A stretch of DNA of 64,000 nucleotides, taken from assembly GCA_006386115.1 (NCBI GenBank), contig VFIW01000002.1:992001-1056000 (forward strand), given 5' to 3'. Origin of the DNA: Globisporangium splendens. Taxonomy: Eukaryota > Oomycota > Peronosporomycetes > Pythiales > Pythiaceae. The notes under the pieces are model-generated. The model was given only the letters and a program-made list of their open reading frames with translations. It had not been told where the DNA came from and did no database searches. How positions within the stretch are numbered: position 1 is the stretch's first letter; each line of letters begins with the position of its first letter. The position numbers were made by a program, and so were the translations under genes. This document shows positions 33,101-44,037 of this stretch, piece after piece.

Positions 33101-34460
33101 TAAGCAGCTGTGGGCGGGGCGACGAGTGCAGTTTGCCTCTCTAGTGTTGTTGCCTGGATGTGCAGCGCTCTACTATCCATTGTTCTTGAGAGAGAGCTGC
33201 CTGCCCATCGTCTGTGTATCCTGGCTTATAGGATTTTCTGATAGTGTAATCAATACAGGGGACATGGCGTCCCAAGCCTCGGAGTTTGCATTCGTGGACT
33301 GGGAAGTGGTAGGCAAGAGTGGGGGTGGGGCAAAAGATAAAGAGAAACAGAGATCATGATAGGCTGTATAGTGAATGTATCGTTTTGGGGTCCTGATCCT
33401 TTCTTGAGATGGGCAACGGATGACTCACTCCAGTCGAGCACCAACGACATCAATACCGGTATCGAACCGATACTATCGATGCAGGTGGTAATCCAAACGA
33501 ACGATTATCCTTGGGTGATGTGAACCAAGTTAACACAACCAGAATATACTGTTGACGTTTCCCGGAATGTCGACGTCATTTGGTGGTGAATGCGTGTGCT
33601 GCTCAGACTACTGCGATTCCAAACACCGTCGCCACCCAGTTCATTGACCTGAAACTCGTAGATAGCAGCCAGCACATGCCGAGGTATTATGCTAGCACAT
33701 ACTCTCCGACTGTTCCGTCGCAAACACAGCACTGCCACGCCGCAGTGCTGAATGGATGAGACTCCTTCACCCAGCCCCAACACATTCGACTTTCCAGCCC
33801 GGCTGGAAGACTGACACCCCATAAAAGGCACTAACTCCTACACCAATAGAGCCTGTTGCTGCACGCTGCTCCTCCGACTTCCAACTCTTGTGAGCCACGG
33901 AACAATTTGAAGCACAACTATGATCCCCCAAGCACGGAAACAGCACCCAGTGCGATTCCTAGTGCCACTATCACGAGACGCACAAACTCTGCTATCAACC
34001 AAGTGCTCTCAGTCCGAGTCACGACGACCCACCGCGTGCACTCCGGCCGACTGCGGGCAATCAGACATTTCCCGTTTAAAGGTGGTACACAACCCCACCT
34101 CAAGTTGGAGTACAAAAGATCCAGGTGGTGTTAGTTCAAACGCTGCTTGTACAAACAACGAGCAGATTATGCACGAGAGTACGCAATTTTGTGCAGATGT
34201 AAGATTTTTCGCCTTCCAATAGCGCTGATCGGACGCGACCTGCGAGCAAGCAAGCAAGCCGTTCGCAAGATCGCACTGTAGCTCTTCGACACCTACAGTT
34301 TGAACCTCCATCTATCTACCAACCACATCGACATCATCCATGATGACAGGCCGATCTCGTTCTTGTTTGTGCACTTAGATGCATTGCGTCGCTTCACACA
34401 CGTCCAAGCCAACCGCAGCTGATCCTTCGTTAACTGACGACTCGGGCGATCAAACCAACC

Positions 34461-34976
34461 ATGTCGAGCGCGCTGTTGGAGATCATCAAGACGATGGCGT
34501 CTCTCTCGTCGTCGATGACCAACCTGAGCTGAGCCTGTCGCCATCCATGTACAAGATCCGCAAAGAGAAGTCGTGTGGAGAAGTGCAAGTGCTCCCGTTG
34601 CTATCGTTGTGGGGAACTGTCGTATCTGGAAAGTCTCTTTCGATTACTTGTATGCATCTTGGGCATGTGCAATCAAAAACGAACTCAAGCGCTTGTGTCA
34701 ATCGCAGTTTTGTCAACATGATGCTCTACAGATACCTTTCTGGTAGCATATTCCCTCTCTTCGTGACTTCTTGTCGTTGGAGATGCTCTTGCGATCGGGT
34801 ACTTGTCCGTTTATTATCGCTATACGACGGAGCCTACCGAAGTTCGGAAACGATTGGCGTGCTTGCTTCTGTGGAATGTGCCGATCACGCTCTTTGCGTT
34901 CTCGGGGAGTGAGCTCACGGCCATTACGCATGCATCGAAGAGCGAGATGGGTGTGTTTCGAGCCACATCTGGCTGA
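34461..34976 (+). pseudogene. SWEET-like transporter remnant, S2 copy
   Basis: This is nearly base-identical to 14,660-15,175, with the same frame breaks and the same SPSMYKIRKEKSCGEV block. The shared lesions show that decay came before the duplication. The 33,101-34,460 stretch upstream holds no gene I can recognise, as in S1. Confidence 0.5.
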
Positions 34977-35260
34977 ACAGGTAACGCATTCACCAAATGA
35001 CGTCGACGCTTGGGGAGACGTCAACATGATATCCGGATGGCTTCGGCTCAACAGAAGGGTAATCATTCGTCCGGTTGGATTACCACCTGTGCTGACATTG
35101 GAGTGTATTGACAAAATGATGAGGCTGGTACTCGAGTGGAGAGAATAATCAATTGCCCGTCCTATCTCTTTACAGGTGTAAGAAAACCCTGTCACTTAGT
35201 TGTTTTTTTTTGGGGGGGAGGGGCAAAGATACCTTAACTTGTCATTTTATGCGCTATGGG

Positions 35261-37266
35261 TTATTTTGGGAGAAAACCTGAGCAGACGATTCATCAGCTA
35301 TCGGAAGAGACTCGAGCCTTCCTGCCATCCTTTCAGTGGAACGACAACCCCTGGATAATCGACAGCCAAGGCGAGCAGTACACGGCCAAAACGGTTTCTT
35401 TCCTGAAGGAATGCAATTTGGCCAGCTTCAACGTGAGAAGGGAAGAAGAGCGAGTGTTCTCCGTGCGACTACCAACCATGACGGCGACTCTCACGTCCAA
35501 ACGAAGGGCCGTCCTGCGAAAACTCGTAACCAGCATCATTCTATGCTCACCGGAGATAGAAATCGATGCAGGCAACCAGCTAATCAGTCACCAGGAGCCG
35601 TGGAGCAGGAAACACACAAAACGAGAGTACAAGTGGATCAGCAACGGCATGGGAACCATCATCGCGGTGCCAGGGTCGGAGAGGAGCCACACGGACTACA
35701 TTCAGATGCAACGGCAAGCAAACGGAGTTCTCTGGACAGTGACCGACTGGACCGGGGATGCTACCTGCCAACAAGACGTTGCAATGATCGAAGAAGAAAT
35801 AAAAACTGTAGGGTGGACATTCAAACCGCACCCGTTCACGACGCATTGTCCATGGCTGGTGCATGAACGTACTCCCCCAAACAGCATCCAGAAGACAATT
35901 GACCGAGCACGAACACGGAGGCTGCACAGCAAGCTGTATCAAGGTCTCGGTGGACTCGTAGACAAGCTCAACGAAGTCGCGAAAACCGATCGGTGGTACA
36001 GTCATGTGCAGTATCGGCTACCAGCAGATCTATGGAAACAACGAGGATGTCTTACACCGTATCAGATGTGGACGACATACCGGATTTCTACGATGCAGCT
36101 CAACCTGTTCCATCCGGGAAGGATCGAGTCTTCGGCGTGCCCAAGCAATGCCGGATGTGGGGAGACAAAAGAAACTATCTCACACATAGTCTGGAGTTGC
36201 AAGCGAGCACAAGCCGCGTGGACGGCGTTCCTCGGGCGATGGATTGGTCGAACATTGACGGAGCAAGCACTCAATCTCTTCCTGCCGCATATTGCTAGCC
36301 GCACAGCCCCGCCAGGTCAACGATCTTTGCTCCGGGAATTGGAAAAGAGCTTCGGGTTCATTACTCCGGAACACTCGACAGCACTACAGAAACTCTGGTT
36401 TATAGTCACATCAAGCATCCCAGTACTGCTGTGGAGAACGAGAGTGGAAATAGTGCATGAACGGCAACACGTTGCTATCGAAGAAAGCACCAAGCGTGTG
36501 TGGACTGCGTGTGTGATGCAAGTGCGAGCTGTGGCTCATCGGATGAGAACGCTCAAAGGAGAAAAGATCAATGCAACTTGCCTGAGCCAACTGCTCAGCG
36601 TACTGGAGAGACAAGACATGTCACGCCAACTTGAAGCGTGGGCGACAGCGCGTTTGTATTTCGATGGAGGTGCACGCGGCAACCCAGGTCCAGGAGGCAG
36701 TGGTTGGGCACTCATCTTCCTGAATGAACGCAGCAATCGATGGGAACTCAAAGCATGCGGCTATGCGTACATGGGACCAGAAGTCACGAACAACCGGTGC
36801 GAATACAGCGCGCTGAAAGATGGCCTGGCATACAGTGCACACTACCTACAGCACTATGAAGTCAAGTTGGAAGTCTTCGGAGACAGCCAAATGATTATCG
36901 CAGCCCAGAACGGGTTCGCCTCAATACGCCAGACCGAGTTGCAGCCACTAGCAGTTCGGGTAAATCAAATCATCGCCAACTTTGCGTGGATCTCCTGGAA
37001 TCACACAAAACGAGAACAAAACAAAATGGCCGATCTTCTCGCCAACGTGGCAATGAACTCCAAGAGTGCGAAGATACTCACCGACGAATCGCGGGGGAAC
37101 GATCAAATTCTTATGTCCCAAGTCGCAGTTCTACTCGACAATGATATCGGTGCCACACCGTCAAAACTTAGAAACACCTCACTGTCAGCAGTGTTAATGA
37201 GACTCCGGAATTCTTAAACTGTATGCAGATCATAAGTTAAATAGAATTACCTTCTCTCTCTCTCTC
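35261..37266 (+). mobile_element. LINE-B copy 2, 5'-truncated, plus strand
   Basis: The copy is almost identical to 2,401-4,410 inverted and ends in the same (CT)n tail. Its 5' end is fused to the 16-base LINE-A stub at the end of S2. The right flank (37,267-37,311, unrecognised) leads into inverted S3. No target-site duplication is visible, so a rearrangement at or after insertion is likely. Confidence 0.88.
35268..37217 (+). pseudogene. LINE-B ORF2 C-terminal half with complete zinc-binding and RNase H
   Basis: About 650 codons are open to the stop at 37,217. It corresponds to the 688-codon frame at 2,456-4,522, with only scattered substitutions (for example NNRCEY versus NNWCEY in RNase H). 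RNase H motifs YFDGGARGNPGPGG, FGDSQMI and KMADLLAN are present. There is no endonuclease or reverse transcriptase, so it is not functional as an element. Confidence 0.85.
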
Positions 37267-37665
37267 GCTGGAACTGGACCGCTTGTGCTTGACTTGGAAT
37301 ATTGGAGAATCGATGTCGTTGGTGCTCGACTGGAGTGAGTCATCCGTTGCCCATCTCAAGAAAGGATCAGGACCCCAAAACGATACATTCACTATACAGC
37401 CTATCATGATCTCTGTTTCTCTTTATCTTTTGCCCCACCCCCACTCTTGCCTACCACTTCCCAGTCCACGAATGCAAACTCCGAGGCTTGGGACGCCATG
37501 TCCCCTGTATTGATTACACTATCAGAAAATCCTATAAGCCAGGATACACAGACGATGGGCAGGCAGCTCTCTCTCAAGAACAATGGATAGTAGAGCGCTG
37601 CACATCCAGGCAACAACACTAGAGAGGCAAACTGCACTCGTCGCCCCGCCCACAGCTGCTTAGCA

Positions 37666-37679
37666 TCACTCTACAATTT
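37666..37679 (+). promoter_or_regulatory. Oomycete core promoter of dehydrogenase copy 3
   Basis: TCACTCTACAATTT lies 28 bases before the ATG at 37,708 and differs from the consensus TCATTYYNCAWTTT at one base. Confidence 0.55.
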
Positions 37680-37707
37680 CCCATCAACAACCAACTATCA
37701 CGTACTC

Positions 37708-38882
37708 ATGGCATCTGCGAACCTGGTCTTTCGTCACGGCGAGCGCACGTCGCACCACAACTTGGCATGCGCCCTTGAGCCAGTGCCAACTGTGGCCGCC
37801 CACGAGGTGCTCGTGGAGGTGCGAGGACTGACGCTCAACTACCGAGACCTGGCCATCTCCAACGGAACGTACCCGTTCCCGGTGAAGGACAACGTCGTCC
37901 CGTGCTCCGACAGCGCCGGAGTCGTGGCGGCCGTGGGCGACGCCGTGGAAGGCATCAGCGTTGGAGACCGTGTCGTGACCAACTTTGACCTCTCCAACCT
38001 GTACGGACCGCAGAGGGACTGGGTCCACTCGCTCGGCGGCTTCTTGGACGGCGTGCTGCGTCAGTACGTTGCGGTGCCAGCCGTAGCGGTCACAAAGATC
38101 CCAGAAGAGTGCAAGTTGAGCTTCACGCAGCTGGCCTCTCTCGTCTGCACGGGTGTCACGGCCTGGAATGCTCTCTTTGGCTGCATCCCGCTGCATCCCG
38201 GCCAGACCGTGCTCTTTCAAGGTTGGATCTCTTTCTTGTCATTTGTCTCATATCGGCTTTCAAAGTCTCCGTCGCTCACATATTCTGTTTCTTGTGTGCG
38301 TGTGTGTGCATTCCGACTCGGTCACCATGGTCGTACCTACCAGGCACCGGAGGAGTTTCCATCACGGGTCTTCAGCTCGCCAAGGCTGCAGGCGCCGTCA
38401 CGATCATCACGTCGTCCTCGGACGAGAAGCTCCAGTTCGTGAAGGACAACTTTGGTGTGGACCATGTCATCAACTACCGCAAGACGCCCGACTGGGCGGC
38501 CGAAGCCAACCGCATCACGCACGGCAGAGGCGCCGACTACATCATCGAGAACGGCGGCGCGGGCACCATTGCGCAAAGCATCAAAGCGTGTGCGCGTGGC
38601 GGGATGATCGCGGTCATTGGCTTCCTCGCGTCGGCCAAGCAAGAAGACATGCCCGGCGTCGCAGGCATGGTGTTGGACAAGGGCTGCATCGTCCGCGGCG
38701 TCGTGATCGGCAGCAAGCAGCTGCTGGAAGATGTGGTCCGGTTCGTGTCGAACAAGAACATCCAGCCGTACATCCACAAGACGTTTGGGTTCAGTCGCGA
38801 GGACGTGCTCGAGGCGTTCGACCACTTGAAGTCTGCTCGTCACATTGGCAAGATCGGCATCGAAGTGGCGTCGAAGAAGTAG
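37708..38882 (+). CDS. MDR-family dehydrogenase (quinone-oxidoreductase-like), intact copy 3
   Basis: Exon 1 is 37,708-38,221 and exon 2 is 38,344-38,882, joined in phase 1 across a 122-bp GT-AG intron, giving 350 residues. The protein is the same as copy 1: a GroES-like half with NYRDLAISNG, then the nucleotide-binding loop GTGGVSITG at the start of exon 2. No obvious zinc ligands. The only base difference I noticed from copy 1 is in the intron (near 38,322). Since copies 1 and 3 are both intact, the locus still expresses two doses of the enzyme if both promoters work. The substrate cannot be told from sequence. Confidence 0.92.
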
Positions 38883-39170
38883 ATAGCCCCCTCGAGTGCG
38901 AAACACCCACCGTCCGTCGTACTAGGACCCAGAGCGATTACTTAGCCAGCTCACGCTAGGATCTCAGTGATACTGGATCTAGCTAATACATCACCACAAC
39001 TTGGCATCTTAGCATTTGTTGTATCCGAATAGCTTCTGTTGTGCACGTGATTGAAATTCGCGCAAGAGCATGTCATCAGCGCCACCTTGATGTTAAAGGT
39101 GAGGCATATTGAGTTAAGATTGCCGAACTACAGTGTCCTTGCTCCTAAATAGTTTGCCATGGCACCTTCG

Positions 39171-39476
39171 AGTAGGAATAGCCAAAGAAAAACGCAGATT
39201 CAGACATTGCTGGAATCGAATAGGATGGGTTGCAAACGTGGACGAACCAGAGTCCTTTTGGTCCATCCATCCAGACGCGACTGGCGGAGTGGCAATGCTC
39301 ACAAATCCGAAGACGATTAGCGAAGCACAACTAATCGAAGTATCCAAGTGGACAAATCGCACAGTCGCTGTCAAGTCCAAAGGAGTGATGTGGATTAATA
39401 TGTGTACGCACCCAACAAGAGATCAGAGCGAGAACACTTCTTCCGACGCCTAAACGAGGGGTTCGGGACTCATCGT
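39171..39476 (+). mobile_element. LINE-B-like endonuclease fragment of S3, uninterrupted
   Basis: This is the longest unbroken version of the old fragment (endonuclease region; GGVAMLTNPKTISEAQLIE is readable). It shows the empty sites of the Copia and LINE-B insertions seen in S2 and S1. LINE-A copy 5 abuts it at 39,477. Confidence 0.82.
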
Positions 39477-42400
39477 CTTTATAAGGTGAGGTATATTTAG
39501 GTTCATCTTCGTGACCTACAATATCCATTCTCCTACCTAATCTTTATTACGAATTTCATGTAGGAGTGTAAATGTGTCTATAGCGCGGATTGCACTAGAT
39601 CACTTCTGAATGCTAAATAATCTTTGACCAGGATGGTATGTTCTCTTGGTCCTATGTGAGGCTGCCTTGTGTTGTCCAATGACCTTGGGTCTTCCGAACT
39701 TCGCATAAGCCAATGCATGACGTCGTTGTCAAGATCCTGGTTGAGATTGTTGAAAGCAGCTCTTTGAGTTGGGAAGTGAACCTGCGTTGAGGTTCTGGTG
39801 TTCATGGCTAGGTTGGCGGCTGAGTCCGCCATCTTGTTGAAGGCACGGTAGTGATGGTACCATCATCGGATGTCGATGCAATCCGCGAGTCGTCGACTTG
39901 TCTGGTATAAACGTGCCAATCGGTGCTGTCGAGGGGACCGATGCATTCTCTGTTGGGAGATAATGAGTGCACTGTCTTCAATCACGTACAACGGTTCGAA
40001 GTGACTGCGTTGGGCTTCTCGAAGTCCATGTATGAGACCCCAGTACTCGGCAAAGTTGTTGGTCGTGTCCTTCCTGCTATAGGCCATGCTCGCGGCCCAA
40101 ATTAAACTGGCTGTGTGCGAGTCCTTATGGACACGCACGATAATGGATCCAGTCCCTCCTGGTCCTGGATTGCCGCGTGATCCACCATCGAAAAACAACA
40201 GGTAAATGCCGCGAGTATCACTTGGAGTCAAGGGGATGGTGCCGGTTTGGCTGAGAAAGCAGTCGACATATGCCTTGAGAACTGCCGCAACCGTGTGACC
40301 GTCAGAGTCTCCAGCTTGAGCTTCAGCGAGTCGTGTGAGGTTTCGCATTCCTGCCTCTAATCTGGTCATCATGATCGCCATATCAGCAGTCGATTTGATT
40401 GGATCCGAATCCATGCGTCGCAGATGCGCACACCAAATGGTCTGTATGAGCGACGCGCTCATATATCGCCACAGCATGTGTGCGACGGAATAGAGGTGAT
40501 CTTGGAGATGTTCATTGGAGCACTTGTGTCCGATAATGTGTCTCTTGATCGTGGTCCATGCATACGTTGGAGTATGTGGTAGATCCAGACTGAAGATCCA
40601 GATTGCGGGGTCGTGACCAGGAGTGATTCCGATCTTCGCCCATAGCGCATAAAAGTAGTTCCACACGAGTTTGGCTTTCGGACACTCCCAGAGTAGATGT
40701 TGAACAGAAGATTGGACAACTTGGGAACATTCGGGATTCGAGCAGGATAGATCAGCTTTCTCAAAGTTCCACATGGAGAGTCGGTTGGCTTTCAGCCGGA
40801 GAAGAGTCTGAGCCGTATAAACTGTAATCCCTTGGATGTTGTGTAATTCGCTCCATTGGATTAATTGCAGTCCTGGCCACAGAGATCCTGCTGTATGGAC
40901 AGCTTTGTTGACTGCTGCATCTCGAGTATCTTTGCAAATTTGTGTCCTCGTTGCTGCAACTTGTTGCCGATAGAAAGATCTGGTCGTATTGTATCGTCCG
41001 TTGCCACCCCATAGTTGCACGATTCTTGTGAAACGTGGATGTGCATGGAACGGCACCTTCTGCCCGTTCAAGTCTCTTGTTGCCGTGATGTCACAGTCCA
41101 TTGCGGAGTGAACTGTATGCGTAGCTTTGACTAGGGTCGTGTCGACGTGGGTCAGAGTTGCTTCACTGGTGTGCAGATGCCACTCGTGGTTGTAATGACG
41201 TTGCCCGTTGTACAGCCGAAGCACATTTGTTTGCTGTGGTCGATACAGAAGCTGTGGGAAGTTGGATACCAACGTAGCACGTAACCGCTCGAGCGCTCGA
41301 ATAGACGGCCGGGAGAATCCGGAGATTCCACATGTTGGGATGAAGTTAAGCACTCCTGGTCTTATCCACTCCCATCGAAGTATGTCACCCAGTTGTGCTG
41401 TTCCAACTGATAACGATGTGTGAGCAAGCTTGTAAGGGGAGCCGTTGGAATCAAGAAGCCACCCATCTGCAGTCGAGGTCATGTATGGCAGCCATTCTGC
41501 ACAGAATGTCCAGCGTAGCTTTCGTCCTTCAGCGATGATACCTGGAAGCCTGTCAGACATTTTAGAGCTGAGGTCGATCTGGAACACATCGCCGTCCCAT
41601 TGAGTCTGCACAATTGTCGACTTGAAGTGCTCGTAACACCAACGTACATTGTCACGTTCTCTGGGCTCATAGGGTCGAGAATGGAGCGACGCACACAATG
41701 CTGCGCCAGTTGTCCACATGTTATCACGAAGCTGGGGTGGCCGCCTTGGAATTGCATCGAGCGGCGTGATGTACGTCGAAGAAGCCCTTGTGTTGTGCAG
41801 CAAGATTTCCCGATGACCTGATCGATGTGAGAGGTTATGATTGCCCATTTGGAGACTGCTGTGGCACTCATCGTCATCAGCTCAGTTCTGATGTTGGGTA
41901 CTGACAAGCCTCCATTCATTTTTTTGAGTTCAGCTTGTTCTCCCTTCATCCACGGTTTCGCAGGCTTACCATTCCTTGAGCCCCAGACAAATTGTTTCAC
42001 TAGGTCGTGTAGCTGATTGACAATAGCCGTAGATGGCCAGGAGTGCCTGGCCACGTAAAGCACTTTGGGTGTGATGACGGCACTGGCAATTGCTGCGCGT
42101 TGGGCGACAGAGTGAGTTTTGAGACGCGCAAGTCGAAGTCTGACACGTAAGGCTTGGATGCACTTGGACAAGTTACTTGCATTCGAAGGCGTTTGTCCGA
42201 CTTGGATGCCGAGGTAGCGGCAATGTTCCTCACGTTGTAGCACATGAATGTCACTGACTGACTCTTCGGTGGAGCTATATTCCTTGTCCAGCGGTAATAC
42301 TGCAGATTTGTGCCGATTGACTCGAAGCCCAGAAGCTGCTCCATATTTGTCCAGGATTGCAAAAACGGCGTTAATATCCTTGGGATCGCTAAGATAAATG

Positions 42401-44037
42401 GTCGTGTCGTCTGCGTATCCTCCAAGTCTGACCTCAGTTGCGCATCCTGCTGCCTGGAGTTCAACGCCGTGTATTTCGTCACTCTCTTCGATTTTCCGAT
42501 AAAGAACCTCTAACGCCAAGATGAAGAGAAGAGGGGCCAGCGGACATCCTTGACGAATTCCGGATGTTACGTTGTACTTTCTCGACAGGAAACCGTTGAC
42601 AATGAACTTGTAAGTGGTTTGAGAGTGTAACACCTTCACTAAGTGTACGAACTTCAATGGGAACCCAAGATGCTGGAGCGCTTGTGCCAGAAAGCTGCGA
42701 TCGAGTGAATCATAGGCTTTAGCAAAATCAAGGAGCAACGCGATCGCTCTGGACATGGCGAGGTCGCTTGTGGCCCGCTGTTGCGCAGCCAATAACACAT
42801 CGATCGTAGTCGGGATTGCTCGCCCTGGAACGAAACCAGCTTGCATGTGATGGATAAGCCAAGGGAGCACAGTTCGTAATCTGGTTGCAAATATTCGTGT
42901 GAATATTTTGTAATCAGAGTTGAGGAGTGCGATTGGCCTGTAGTCCAGTGGCGACGCAGCAGAGACGGACTTTTTTATGCAGTGAATATGTGCTTAACTG
43001 AACGAACTTGGCAGAACGCATTCGGGTATCCACAAGTTGAAAAGTCGCTCGAATAAGCCGGTAATCTCGTCACAGTGGTCTCTGTACCAGTCATTGCCGA
43101 GTTCGTCAGGACCGCGAGCTTTGCCTCTCTTGCATTTCTTCACAGCCTGTTTAATTTCACTCGAATTGATCGGTTTGAGCAGGAAGCCTAATCTGTCCGA
43201 CGGAGGAATAGCTGTTCCTGGATCAAGGATTTGATCGATGTCAGTTTGCAGAGTGGGCGCCTGTTGCATGATTGATTTCCATCCTTCTCCCATGTCGTCA
43301 GCAAGTTCTCGTGAACGCATGGGTCCGTAAGTAGCTGTGCCACCGAGTGTGAAGATAGTGTTGTCAAGGAACTTGGTCGAGATACGCTTGTAGAAGGATT
43401 TGCTCGTTTTTCGTTCATGATGCATGTGCTCCCGAAAAATGCGGTCCCGTTTTGAAGCCTGCCACTTCGATTTGCATTCTGCAATGGCACGACGAATACT
43501 CGTAGCGGTGGTAAGAAACTCTTGCGACAACTCCACGTTTTGATCACCCACCGCTCCACCAGAGTGATCGAGCATCTGCGCTTCTGATTCTGAGAGGCGT
43601 CGTTGCAACCTCTGGATTTTCTTCTTGTATCCTTGATTCAATCTGGCGAAGTACGATTTTTTAGCTTCAAGGTACCTGATCCTGAGCGCGATCTTGGCTT
43701 CATCCCACCAATTTGCTGTGGCCAGAGCATAATCACGAGGCGAAGAGTAACGTCCACGTAATTCATCAAGTTGATCATGAGCTTTTTCGAAGAAATCTTT
43801 TCCAATACTCGCCGCATGCGCCGCTGCACTCCTCGGAAGTGGATAGACAACACGAGGCTTCTTGCTTTGGATCACCTTGTCAGGAGCAGCTACCCGGATC
43901 GTGACTCCATTGTGATCGGAGAATGGACCAGCTACGCTTTGGTAGACGCTGCGAACCCAGTCGAGATGGTCATTGCTGCAGTACCACCGGTCGAGCCTAC
44001 TGCTGGCACTGTCGCCTGAAGGCAGTGTATAGTAGTA
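39477..44037 (-). mobile_element. LINE-A copy 5, 5'-truncated (4.56 kb)
   Basis: The 3' end (CTTTATAAGG...) adjoins the LINE-B-like fragment. The element runs to about 44,037 within the end of the endonuclease domain, where similarity to copy 3 (near 27,405) stops and unique sequence begins. The left junction is the same as at 16,707/16,708, so this is the same insertion carried in the duplicated unit, here with more of its 5' part. Confidence 0.9.
39578..44037 (-). pseudogene. LINE-A ORF2 (end of endonuclease, RT, RNase H), three lesions
   Basis: Open parts are 44,037-42,994 (ends with SDHNGV endonuclease tail and RT linker), 42,870-41,479 and 41,848-39,863. The RT core has LLDFAKAYDSLDRSF, GIRQGCPLAPLLF and GYADDT. 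Lesions are a TAA at 42,994 (GAA in copy 3), a one-base loss near 41,809 and a TGA at 39,863 within RNase H. None of these is shared with copy 3, so the common ancestor was intact. Confidence 0.87.

Larger units (their letters stand above)
16708..35260. repeat. Duplicated unit S2, interrupted by Copia and by full-length LINE-A
   Basis: S2 is in the same orientation as S1. Removing the Copia element (16,798-21,799) and LINE-A (22,850-32,405) restores a unit colinear with S1 from 2,304 to 15,460. Its right end keeps the first 16 bases of the LINE-A junction seen at 15,445-15,460 before a LINE-B copy takes over. This shows that a LINE-A piece once followed S2 as well. Confidence 0.88.
37312..39476. 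repeat. Duplicated unit S3, inverted and partial
   Basis: Read on the minus strand, it matches S1 from 13,650 down to 11,710 and S2 from 22,308 down to 16,708, without the Copia, LINE-A or LINE-B insertions. It lacks the SWEET-like part. Across 38,220-38,350 the only difference I noticed from copy 1 is one intron base. With S2 it forms a large inverted repeat around LINE-B copy 2. Confidence 0.9.
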
